DNA of 64,000 nt from Antitrichia curtipendula (taxonomy: Eukaryota; Streptophyta; Bryopsida; Hypnales; Leucodontaceae): positions 48,931,570 through 48,995,569 of the forward strand of contig OX579634.1 of NCBI GenBank assembly GCA_951230915.1. Reading direction: 5' to 3'. Each line of letters starts with the position of its first letter. The stretch's first letter is position 1. Of the stretch, positions 1 through 11,340 are shown piece after piece. The notes under the pieces were generated by a model. The model had not been told where the DNA came from. It was given only the letters and a program-made list of their open reading frames with translations, and made no database searches. The position numbers and the translations under genes were made by a program.

Positions 1-236
1 TCTTAATGGAATTCGAGATCGAGATTGGCTAATCCAAAGTTGCTCAGGTATGTTTAATTTTTAAATGTTAATTAAACACATAATCTATTTGTATGCATGT
101 TTGTTGATTGTTACGTAGGGTATTTCAATAAACCCTAATTTTTGAAATTGCAGCCAAAACTGGAGAAGGATTACAAGAAGGTATGGATTGGTTGCTTCAA
201 AGAGTCAAAAACAAGGTATCTAGTAGGCATATGTAG
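1..236 (+). CDS. ARL3-like small GTPase, C-terminal end (5' part lies outside the window)
   Basis: Two exons are visible: 1-47 (frame starts at base 2, donor GT at 48) and 154-236 (acceptor ...TTGCAG, stop TAG 234-236). Joined in phase they encode about 42 residues including DRDWLIQSCSAKTGEG followed by a short amphipathic helix and a basic tail. The SCSAKTGEG stretch matches the guanine-specificity SA loop (G5 box) of ARF/ARL GTPases. The IRDR.W.IQSCSA.TGEG.Q.GM.W pattern resembles ARL3 more than ARF1, ARL2, ARL8 or SAR1. In animals and algae ARL3 releases lipidated cargo from carrier proteins in cilia; a role here is inferred. The GTP-binding P-loop and switch regions are outside the window, so subfamily assignment rests on the last 42 residues only. 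Another ARL type cannot be excluded. Confidence 0.7.
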
Positions 237-1178
237 TGACTCTTAATTCTTACGAGAACACTCATGCACTTCACATTTTGAGAGACCTATGTAGCTAAAG
301 ATTTTTCTTTGATGATGTAAGTATTTGTTCCTACATAGGTTGTGTAGAGACTTAATACCCTACATTCATATGGACTATGTAGATGTATCTTGTGTGCATA
401 TCAATTGACAAGAAAAGGTGTGATCTTGTTTAAGGATTAATCCCTAAAGGTTATCACTATTTTTCACAAAAATCATTCTTATGTTATCATTTCTAGTGCA
501 TAGAGTCAAAATGAGAGAATAAATTTTGTTTTCACTTTCAACCACAAATCTCATTACTCTAGACTATCATTCTATGAAAATGTATGGCAAAAATTTGGAT
601 GGAAATTGAGATATTAGAATTTGAAGTGAAAAGATTTTGTTTATTCTATACTTTCCAATAGGTTCATTAGTCTTTAATTCCTCTAGGTGTGAAAGTTATG
701 CATTATGCATGGTAGAGGTTGAGATAGATCATGTTTGTTACTAGAATACCCATTTTTGAAGGTAGTTGAGAAGTGTAACATATTGTAAAATTCATTGCAA
801 TGCAATGAGAGGAGATGCAAAAATCTTCCAAGATACTCACTACATTCATGTGCTTATTCGGAATGTCAAATTCTCATAACATCTCAATCCAAACAATTTA
901 CAAAAATTACAACATTTTATTGGAGCAAGAATACAAAAAATAAAATACAAAACTCTGAATTTCTATGGGAGATCTATCGATTCTGAAGACCTCCGTCAGA
1001 AATTTTGAGAAAAATCAACCAAACCTCCTATCTCCTGTACAAGCTGTAGAAACTCATAAAAAACACTCTTGAGGCTTTACAGAATGATCCTCATTTCTCT
1101 CTTATAAATACAGTGCAGCATGTCATCTGCATATATGTAATGTTTGTACAAAACCAACCACAAAAAAGGTGCTTCAAC
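237..1178. other. Intergenic, AT-rich, with a TTAA-element end fragment
   Basis: No supported gene. Bases 437 to about 505 begin with TTAATCCCTAAAGG and resemble the left end of the 0.95-kb TTAA element at 10402-11340; no matching right end was found, so this is a fragment. Confidence 0.5.
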
Positions 1179-2903
1179 TTATGCAAGCGCCATCCTTTTG
1201 AAATCCTGCACGCCATTGTTGGGATAGGTTGGCAGAGTTGGGGCGACCCTCTCGGCAGTTTTTTCAAGCAGGGGCTCTGCCACCCATTGGCCCCTCTGCT
1301 TCTCGTATAGCACGGTTTCTTGGTACTGAATTGCGTATTCCATATTGATCTGCAGCAAACCAATAATGTTTAATGTGCAAGCATGGAAATGGAAATGAAA
1401 GCATGTGAGCCTTGAGCATATGTATATGTAGATATCTTACAACCATTGGAGGTGCTTAATTCATAAGCACCTATAATATAGATATCTATAGCATAGTTAC
1501 ACTATAATCCTGTAAGGTTTCCATAATATAGACATCGATAACATAAGTGTATAGTCTTCTAAGCTCATGGGTTCACGTTCATAGCAACCCTTGCGGCAAA
1601 CACTTCAATTATATTACTCAACTTCTCCGTTAAAGCAGTGACTTGTCTCAATAGCTACGACGTCAAGTAACTACATGAGGCCTACATTCAATAAAATTTC
1701 CTAACAGTAGACCTCACACGATAAACATGCTTCTCGCTTCATTCACTAGCGTCCCGCTAGAACCAAGAAAAAGCAGGACTCTCACAGGACTCTGCGAATC
1801 CCTTGAGAGTCATGCTTGTGCACAATGGAAATTAAAAAGATTCGGACCTTAGGAAGAATAACAGTTGTGGGATTCGTTCGCCTTGGAGTTGGCTGATCGA
1901 TCAAGCCCTCATCGACAACAGCTTTGGCCTGGGCCTCTGTTACACCTGCAAACAAAAGCCAAATCACACTCAGACTCGCCAGAGAGTAGGGAAATCGAAT
2001 GTGATCTCCTGCAATCTGGGTTACATTCCCTATTATAAACCAGGAGGTTAAAACGCAAAGCCTAACGAACAGAACAAAAAGGTCCGAAAATTCAATCAAA
2101 AACCAGCTTATTGACAAAATGGCTTCTAGTGAGAAACAACAAGGTAGAGGAAGCCATTTGCGTGAGGCACTTCCCTGTGGGTTGAAAAATCACCCATTTA
2201 TCAATGCAAGAGTTATCCAAACAGCTCAAAACAGCAGAACGCGACGGAAACTGGTTCCCTGCAACAGCGAAGAACAGAGCTGAAACAGAGAAGAAAGGGG
2301 TTTTAGGAAAGTGGGTCAAGTTTTTTGTTGCAAAATTACCTGAAAATTCTTCCGCCGGGATGGCTGACTCCAGCGAAAGCTCATCAGCCTGGGATGCATG
2401 ATCGGCCGTCTCTGACAGGCATCAAAACCAATCCACAATCAATTTCCGATAGAACGCGTATCGGATCAAGGCAAGAGTCACCGGTGCTAGAGTCCTCGCA
2501 GAAACTCATTCAATTTTCAAATGGCCACTAAATCACGCACCTGATGCGATCGGATTTGCCACAGAGGAGTCATAAGAAACTTCCGCTGCCGTTTTCAGCG
2601 GTCCAGGGGGACGCTCCTCTCCCGTTTGTGATGGGCGGAAAGGTCTCCGTATCAATTTAATAGATGAAGAGGTCGCATTGCTAAAATCTTGGCCAATGCC
2701 CCTTAAAGCCCCGATCTTCACCTGCAGCACGGAATCGCAGAAATACGGAAATTATTCACCACTACAAACATGTTCTAGCACTACCGCCCTTAGAGACCTT
2801 GCACGTCTTCAACCGTGATTACAATCCACAACACCAATCTCTGGAAACACAAAAAAAATTGAAGCACGGAATTTGCACACACCCTGTTCGGCTGACGACG
2901 CAT
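1179..2903 (-). CDS. Unrecognised plant protein, 180 aa, five exons, possibly organelle-targeted
   Basis: Exons in transcription order: 2903-2883, 2721-2541, 2411-2340, 1945-1848, 1349-1179. All junctions keep phase (lengths 21, 181, 72, 98 and 171 nt sum to 181 codons including TAA). Four of the donors fit consensus; the exon 4 donor (GTCCGA) is weaker. The start ATG at 2903 is the only one giving an in-phase donor before exon 2, but the tiny 7-codon first exon is the least certain part. The N-terminal half is rich in Arg and Ser (IKLIRRPFRPSQ), suggesting an organelle-targeting sequence. An acidic linker follows, then a compact C-terminal segment with EAQAKAVVDEGLIDQPTP and QYQETVLYEKQRGQWVAEP, ending in RMALA. 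I see no transmembrane helix or catalytic motif and do not recognise the family. The closed splice phases over five exons argue that it is a real gene. Confidence 0.6.
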
Positions 2904-4587
2904 GGTTGCGTTGCGGTTGAGTGGAAATTTGAAGCAGAGATGGGACCCAAAAACAGAGACGATGGGGGCAAGGCAATCAGGAATTGAGGGAGCAAAAAAC
3001 TCGAGTCTGAAGCTCGAAAAGCTTCCTCACAATTTTGATATCCTTCGTTGCAGGACGTTAAACGCGTCACGACGCGTTTACCAAGCCACGGGGTCCCTTT
3101 TGCATCAAATTATAACTCAATTTACCCCCAAAGTTGGAACCACTTGCATTTTGATTCAGAGTCCTTCACCAATGTGCAAAAATTGTTGTTAATTTTTAGA
3201 GCATATTGATTTGCCACAAAGCTTATTTGTGCCATTTTAGCTGTAGCTACTTTAGTCTCTTGCATTCTTAATCTTTCCTACATGTATTCTTCTATGGAAT
3301 ACCATTTGCCTGCCATCATTCGAGGTGTGGAAATATAGTGACCTAACTTTTAGCCTTTCGATTTTGGGGAATTTTGGATGTAGCACCCTTCTTTCTCACC
3401 CTCCAAATCGTTAATCACGGGTGTACCATTTGCTCTTGTACATTTGCCTCGGGTAGACCACTTTAGGAGTTTCAAGGATCTGCGTGAGGAGAATACCACT
3501 CAAAAAATGATTTTGGGAGGTGTATTACTTCCAACTTTCTGCAACCAACTTACTCAACTCTTGAAATTTGGATTGTGTAGTATTTATAGACCACAATTTG
3601 TCAAGATGAAATAATCAAGGTTCTGTTGAAATTCATTTTGTCATACCAATTGGAAAAAGTCATCAAATTTGTGAATGTAAAATAGAGTTTGATATCATGA
3701 GCTCCCATACTAAATATTCAAAAATATTCCTCAAGAACTTCTCAATTTTTTTCATATTTTTGGTTTTGTTGAGTTTGAGCTCATACATGTGCCTACTAAT
3801 GTATCTTACTCGAGTGCCCTCCTTCAAGTTTTGCAATCTTGTTTGTGGCTACAAATCTTTCCTCTTTGTATTGCTTACTAAATTGTAGCAATTCATGCTT
3901 CAAAGCGAAGTGCCATGAAATTGCATCACGGAATAGCAAAAAGAAGTATGCACCCCTTCGTCAAACAATACCCAACTCACAAAATCACAGTATTGCTATC
4001 TGAAACAGGCGGGCAAATGCGCCAACTTGTCTTATAGGCCATGAAAAACAAAGGTCAATGATTGTGAACCCTAAACTCAAGATATGCAAAACCAAAGGTT
4101 CTAAATCATCTTAGGATGGGCTTACATGCTAACCCAGTGTGCAAAGATCCACTTAATCCAAGCAATAAGACAAAATACAAACAACCAATTGTCTTGCCAA
4201 GGTGGGCAACTAAAATGGAAGAGCTCAATTTTCAATTGACACCGGTGGCCACCCCCATTGGTGGAGGCTAATCAATCTTGAGAGAATCTAATACATATCA
4301 AGTTCTTATTGTATCTCTCCCCACCTATTAGGTCCACATGAAAGTGTAATTGGCATTTCTGCTTGTAGAATCCCGTATTCCACTTTGCGCAATGGGCAAG
4401 CATGTAAGGAGGCCCTCACAATCCACCCCTTGAATCACAAATAGACAAACAAACAAGTTGTATTCCATATTCTTCATGCCAACGAGCAAATTTGGAGAAC
4501 ACTGATTCCAAATTTTCAAATTTTTATCATGAGTGACAAATGTAAAAGGCCAGTGTTTTCCCCAGTCTGGTAAAACTGTAGACTTTG
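2904..4587. other. Intergenic, no gene seen
   Basis: AT-rich sequence without a convincing ORF or splice-compatible exon. The first part is presumably promoter of the leftward gene ending at 1179. Confidence 0.4.
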
Positions 4588-4925
4588 TACATAACATTAT
4601 TAACCAACGCTGGGGGGTACTCAACGTCAGAACTTACCCAATGATCTTGAAATTCTTGATTTAGAAAAGGTTGCACCCGCTCCGTGGATTTCGCCACCTG
4701 AGTATGACAAAGGTACCATTTAATGCTATGATGACTTCTAACGCCCCCGGGGATGGACCATGTGACCAAACCCGTCCCCCAACCTCAAAATCCAGCATCG
4801 TGTTTACCCTACCACCAATGAAATCTTCTACATTATAATTGAATTCACCCCCCAGGTATCTAGGAGGGCATTATACCTCCAGCTGGGGGGTGAGTGAGTG
4901 TTCTCCCGGTTAACAATGTTATGTA
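4588..4925. mobile_element. Short MITE-like element with 18-bp terminal inverted repeats
   Basis: The left end TACATAACATTATTAACC (4588-4605) is matched in inverted form at 4908-4925 with one base different. The interior, about 300 bp, has no ORF of note. It carries a perfect 10-bp inverted pair CACCCCCCAG/CTGGGGGGTG around 4846-4893. A third copy of the terminal motif occurs at about 6915-6932 next to another inverted repeat, so it belongs to a local family. Confidence 0.45.
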
Positions 4926-5368
4926 TGACGCGTTTACTTCCTGCTGGCTTTCCAAAGGGCCAGTCTAGAAATTCAGGAGTTCAGTCTCCCGAGATATTGC
5001 CACGTGCTTTGAATGAGTCAGTCGTCCACTTGTCCAACTTCTTTCAATGTTGTAACTTAAGTTAATTTAGTGGAGTCCCCCCTTTCACAATTCACATAAC
5101 ATTCAAGAGCCTTCAGAGAGGCTGCCTTTGCCTCTCTGAAGTCTTCATCCACATGTTACTAATGTATGCTTTAGGACCGAGACAATGGCAGTACATTTAT
5201 GGTGCGATCTATTTTTTTGCTAATTTTAGGACAAAATATACAAACAAATAACTTTAAAGATAGATTGTCTGTTAAAACCCAAAGACTTCATTGAGTATTA
5301 TACCAATGAAATCTAACCATTTGTCATCAATAATTTATTTTGATTTTTTTTAGTTGAAAAGAGAAGCT

Positions 5369-5944
5369 CTTTATGAACACTTGGGGTGGTAGGAGATAGA
5401 ACAACCCATGTGGGATATGTAATTTAGAGTTTGTAATTTCTCAACCGCTCATAGTTAAGTCTAAAGTAGGAATTGTGTTAACATTATAATTTCAGACCTC
5501 ATTTAGGCATAGTGGAATACCTTTTTTCAAAATAATTTGAACTAAAAAAAGTTGGGGAATCAATCTAGGTTTCATCTCCAAAAATCCGTTTTAGACTTAG
5601 ATCTTCTACTCAAAAGTTATGGACAAATTTCAGAGAGGATGTATGAAAATGCCAAAAAAAAATCCTTTTAAACCCCTCTATGAAATTTGTCTATAACTTT
5701 TGAGTGGAAGATTAAAATCTCAAACGGATTTTTGGAGATGAAATTTAACTTGATTCTCCAACTTATTTTAGTTCAAAGTATTTTGAAAAAAAGTATTCCA
5801 CTATGCCTAAATGAGGTCTGAAATTATAATTTTAACACAATTCCTACTTTAGACTTAACTATGAGCGGTTGAGAAATTACAAACTCTAAATTACATATCG
5901 CACATGGGTTGTTCTATCTCCTACCACCCCAAGTGTTCATAAAG
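5369..5944. mobile_element. Foldback element, two arms of about 285 bp
   Basis: The 5369 end (CTTTATGAACACTTGGGGTG...) is an exact inverted match of the 5944 end over at least 40 bp. The two arms stay alignable with scattered substitutions and short gaps to a centre near 5655. The whole unit could form one long hairpin. There is no coding potential. It is most likely a foldback or MITE-type element; a clear target-site duplication is not visible. Confidence 0.75.
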
Positions 5945-6948
5945 AATTGTCTTCTAATTCCAAATCACAAAACATGAATGGCGTACAATGCAATGTGAGG
6001 GAATTCAAACAGTGAAATTATTGAACTCACTAAATTGTTTGTCATTTTTTTTTTTTTAAGCTATTTTTTGTGTTCTGTTGAAATTGAAAGTATTGAATTT
6101 CCCAGTAACCCGATTGTGCAGTCATGACCTTGGCATTGAGCAGAAGTCTGACATTATTGACGTGTGGCTTATTAACTAATGTTGGGTGTGGAATATTCCA
6201 CATCATTCCGTCAGAGGGAAGGCAGCTGCTCTCACAGCTCTTGAATGTTATGCTCCGTCCCACCTGATGAATTCATATCTGGCAGCAGCCAATAGAGACC
6301 TGCCACCTCTATTGGAGGTATTCTGTTGAAAAGTTCAAAGTCGGCTGGATTGCAGAACATCTTTTGAGTGGATAGTTTGAGCGGATAGTGAGGTGGAGGT
6401 TCCGCTTCACCACCCACTCAAATGAATTTTAAAATTTTAAATATTTTTATAAATTCAGCCCCCTCCCGCCTCCCAAAATAATTTAATTTTAAAATTTTCA
6501 TACCCCTACCCCACCCCCTTCCAAAAAAACTTAAATTTTTAAATTTTAAACGTTTGATACCCTCCCCCTCCCCCTCCTCTTATACTTTTCAGAAACCAAT
6601 GTTTTGACAAACAATATGGGACAATTCCCATATTTGGTATTCGTATTTGTATCTTGTATTCATATACCATATCCATGTTTATATTTGTATACAATATATG
6701 TATCAAAGGAAACTCTAGGAACCGCAATCCATCACTGTTGATCAACGTTCCTACATTGATGGCTTCTATTTTTCCCCTCCCAAGAAGATCAACGTTGGGG
6801 GAGGGGCTTCATTTATTTTCTCCTCAAATCAACGGCTGATACTCAATGGGAGGGGGAAAAAAATTCTGGCAGGGGAAGCCGTCTTTTGAAAGGATAGTTT
6901 AGTAGGTAGGACGATACATAACATTGTTAACCCTTACTGATCGGGAAA
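5945..6948. other. Intergenic, low-complexity and pyrimidine-rich tracts
   Basis: Contains CCCTCCCCC-type tracts at 6460-6590 and an AT-rich ATGTATA-like stretch at 6630-6710. No gene is supported. Confidence 0.4.
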
Positions 6949-7184
6949 GTACCCCCTCATTGCTTCAATATTGTTGCAATATTGTTTCAATGGGTTAACA
7001 ATATAGTATTGAAAGTATATTGTTGCATTACTACAAGTAATAATGCAACAATATAGTTTCAATGGGAGTATTGCATTTTTTATTAAAAGTATATTGTTTC
7101 AAGTACTGCAACAATACATTTTCAATACTATATTGTTAACCCATTGAAACAATATTGTAGCAATGGGTGGCTTTTTCCCGATGT
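6949..7184. repeat. Inverted repeat with arms of roughly 110 bp
   Basis: The left arm (TCGGGAAAG... TTTCAATGGGTTAACAATAT) is mirrored by the right arm ending ...TTTTTCCCGA, with a centre near 7065. The arms are built from short variations on CAATATTGTT. Probably a small foldback transposon relic. Confidence 0.6.
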
Positions 7185-10100
7185 AAACGTCGAGGAGGGC
7201 GTTTTGCAACGGATGAATGACAGAGAACCTCTTATATAGGATAGAAGTGCAATTGTTCATCGTCCAAATTGTGTGGAAAAAGGGAAGATCATCTACAGTA
7301 GTTTGACTTCCAATGAGTGCTTTTGCATTATTTTAATTCAACAATTCACACGGTGTCAAAACAGATGATTTCCATGGTTATGAGCCTGTCATCTAAGGGT
7401 TAAAGGAGATCACCCATTTCCAACTAGCATCCCATTCTTGCAGCTTAGGCCACTCTAATTCTGATAAACTCTCATGTAGGTGGACAATTCACGTTTAGCA
7501 TGACTAGCAAGAGCAGTAGAAATGTCCCCAAGGTGTACATTGAAAGCCTACAATGATGACAACATGTACATTGAAAGCCACAATGATAACTTACATCGGT
7601 TTTGTAACCATCCTATGGTTGGAATGGGCTTGCCTATATACTAAGAATGGGACAAACATAATCTTTACAAAAAAATTTATAGGAATTTCGTTTTTGAGAT
7701 TGAAAGTCTGGAAAAATATAAAACCATGTTCATATATATTTTTGTAGATGGGAAATAAAATTCTCCAACCTTCTATGTGCTACACATGAGTCAAATTGCT
7801 TAATTGGTTAGAAATGGGGTGATCTCCTTTAGAGCATCGCCGTTGTGAGACGGCCAGAAACTCATGGCAAAGAGGCTTTGGCGTGCTCAATTGGCCAAGT
7901 GGGAATGATGACTTCCAAAGCCTCCATTGTGACACACTATGTGGACCCAAGATCGTTAATGTAAATGCTAGAAGTGTAGACTATGGATCATTAATATAAA
8001 AGCTAATTCTAATTTTAATTAGAGATCCTCAATGACTGCGCACTGTTCCACTAAGGTAATATGTTCTTAAAGCAATCATTTAAGGGTTGGTATGCCTTTT
8101 TCACAAGCTTCCATGAACAAAAATATTTTTAGATCATTTTTCAGAGAAAGAAAAGAAAGATCTAGAACCTGACCAGGGCTTTTTTTTGGGACCCATGTCC
8201 CCCCTATTGGCTTCACTGTAGTGGCTGGTTTTGGGAGGGACGAAGCCAGAGAGGTCAAATTTCTGATAGTTTGGCAAAATTTCGCCCAAAACCCCCCCTT
8301 GAATCTAGCACAAGTGGTTTTGTATTTTTCTAAGTATTTTTGAATTCCTTATAAATTTTTAAAGATTGGGGACATAGGCACCTATTTGTGAACATAGGTC
8401 TTCCAAAATTTGTCCACTTGCAACCTGTAAAGAGATGTGTGGAAATCAAAGATAGTGATTGGTTCTTGCAATAGAAAAATAATTTTTCCTCAATGCATTC
8501 AATTGTTAAACTAGTCCATGTAAAGATCACCCCATCTCCATTCTCCATTCTCCACCTAAAAATAGGAATGGTTTGAAGAAGATGAACGCTTTAGAGCACA
8601 CTACTTTATTCCATTGCTCCATTGATTTGCTCAAATTAATTTTGAATGTAATGTTTCTAAAAAAACTAATGTATTTAAGGCTCATTTTCAAGAGCCTTCA
8701 AGACTGAAAAAACAAGATTTACAATATTTACAATGGACACCCTTGCACAAAATCTTGAATAGAAAAATCATAATCATTCATTTTTAAAATTAGATTTTCA
8801 TGCTACAACTAAAATTCAATAAATAATTTAAAAATATATATAATCTATTAAAAATAATAAATTGGTTAAATTTAATTTAACTTTAAAGTATTGTCGCCAA
8901 TAGAATATGGTAACATGGAGATTCAAGAATTAATTGGAAGTTTGAAAAAAAAATAACATGATGAAAATTCCATTATTTTCTTTATTTAAAGGACCAAGGA
9001 GCCCACTTTGAGCTTTTTTAGAACTTAGGTAGGCTATATTGACTACATAGTTTGAAATTTTTTCATTGATTTTTTGGTTGTATGCTAGTCATCATAACCT
9101 ATGTGAGAAGCTTTGTTTCACGTCATTCCGATAAATATTGCAAAAATTATATGTTTTTTTAATTTCAATATCAAATTGGGCAACAAAAATATATTATAAC
9201 AAATATTAATTATTTTTTGCAGATTATATAGATAGATACCTACTAAATAAATTTGAATCATTCAATTCAAAATCCCTCGTAATTTTGACCTTATTATTTG
9301 AATGAGTTAATCAAAAGATCTTCTAGTTGGATTTATTAAAATACATATGAAGCAATAGCATTTACTTGCTTTAAATATGAGTTGTTGAGCTACTTGAATG
9401 ATTGTAATTTAGGATTTGAGTCGGAAGTTAGACTAACTCCCCTTAGTCTATTGTATGCCATATAATAGTTGTGTAATTCTTCACTAACCAAATTAATATA
9501 TAGGATAATCACCAAGGTGAAGGGAATTCTAAAAAAAATATGCAAACAAGGAGGGCGAAGCCTAGGGACAAATGCGTTTTTTTCTTCAGAATTTCTAACA
9601 ATGAAGAGATTGCTTGATGTAGAGGCATGTTTTAGGTATAATCCATAATCACCAATTATGCAGGTTTCAACATCAAGAGGAGATTAAGGAAAACAATCTA
9701 CCCACCTTTTGAACATGATAATTTTTTTTTTTGAGGGGGGGGTAAAAATTTATAAACAAAACAAAACAAAAAATTTGTTTAATAATAAAATTTTACTTAA
9801 ATCAAGAATCTACTTGTTTGACTATTAGTAGAAACATTGGCTGCACAGACTTAAGATATGATTCACGAGATGATCCACATGTATGACTAATAGAAAAGAT
9901 GCCTTAGTAGACCAACCATTAAGATCCACTCTTGGTCTCACTTATTATATTGGTATATGTTCTTATAGTCATTTTTCTAGACCATTGTTTCCACTACACC
10001 AAAATGATTATCTAACATGGATGAGTAACTGATTAGTATGATCAATTTGATAACAATAGCCCAATATACTACAAATGCTACAACGCCAGTACAACAACTA

Positions 10101-10401
10101 ATATTGAATAGTGTAATTTAGATTTTGCCTACTCTGTAAACACCTAGGACTATAACATAGGGGTTCAATATCTAAGGAATGATCAATTAGTATAACGTAT
10201 CATGTCTGAAGTCACATTTATAAATAAAAATGTCTTGTAATCCGATTCTTATGGAAAATATAATTAAATTAGCCCTTAGTTTTCGGTAAGAAATTCACTC
10301 ATTTAACTTATCACTAGTTCCTATCCGATACATATGAGTGCAATATTACAAACATGCAGTCCCATTTTATCCTAGTATGGGGATTCAAATAAGAAGCGTG
10401 C
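7185..10401. other. Intergenic repeats
   Basis: No gene is supported. About 8290-8500 has an inverted diverged copy at about 16960-17180 (shared words include ACCACTTG/CAAGTGGT next to TACAAAACC and GGTGCCTATGT). About 8650-8890 has a direct diverged copy at about 19390-19640 (shared GCACAAAATCTTGAATAGAA and following bases). Confidence 0.5.
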
Positions 10402-11340
10402 TTAATTCCTAAAGGTCATAGATTATCTTTTCACCAAAATCGCTCCAAACCTGCTATTTCTAATACAAGTACCAAATTTTAGAAAAAATAACATTTTTGG
10501 AAAAATGTAACCGTAGGATCTTGTATTAAACTAGTTTGAAAAGTTGTGGAAAAAATTTCAGAAATTTTCATTGTATGGATTGCAAGACAATAACGTTTGA
10601 ATTGACAAAAATCCTTTTTTGTCCCTGCAAAAATCCATGCAGCTGCACTTCACAAGGTTGCATTTGTATGAAAAATGTCCAAAATGGTGGTTACTCTTTG
10701 GATTCATTCTTCAAGGCAAGTTAACTACATGGTTGAAAATTTTCAGATCATTTGGAATTGTAAAACATATAGGAAAAAAATAGTACGTAGAAAGAGGTAG
10801 AGAATGTTCAAAATACTAAATTGTTAAGAATTTAAATATAGAATTGAAAAATGCCAATTGCAACAGTTATAATGTTATAATAAACAATCTACACCCAATG
10901 TTTTTGTTTTTTTTCAAAAATATTGAAAATTGAGTTAAACAAAGGACTTCAAAATTTATCTTAGAGTAGAGATTCCATAACTACCCTCATACTAAAAATC
11001 CTCATAACTTTCATCTCATTAATCAAAATGGAATGGTTAAAAGCTTCTCACGTACTTATAAATCTAAAGAATCAATTTCAAATTTTTATTTAAAAAAAAG
11101 TGATTTTTAAAGAAGTTTTTTCAGCTACCCGGGTTGCCCGCTGCCTAATGAAAATGACATATCATGCAATAACTTTTTAACCACATAGTCAAAGGTTTTG
11201 AAAATTGTTGGGCCTTAAAGCTACTCCTTGGACACATCTTGTGTGAAATTTCAAAGAAAAAAAATAAAAATTCCGGTTGTAGTGAGTTGCCGAAAATCGC
11301 TATGTTGTCGAAAAATGGTGTTTGGTGCTTTAGGGGTTAA
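10402..11340. mobile_element. TTAA-flanked piggyBac-like MITE, family A copy 1
   Basis: TTAA at 10402-10405 and 11337-11340. The termini are TTCCTAAAGG on the left and CTTTAGGGG on the right, the expected inverted ends for this family. The interior aligns in inverted orientation with 29867-30819 and in direct orientation with the right-end revcomp of 37171-38113. No transposase is encoded; the ORF at 11228-11575 lies across the right end and is not conserved in the other copies. Confidence 0.7.
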
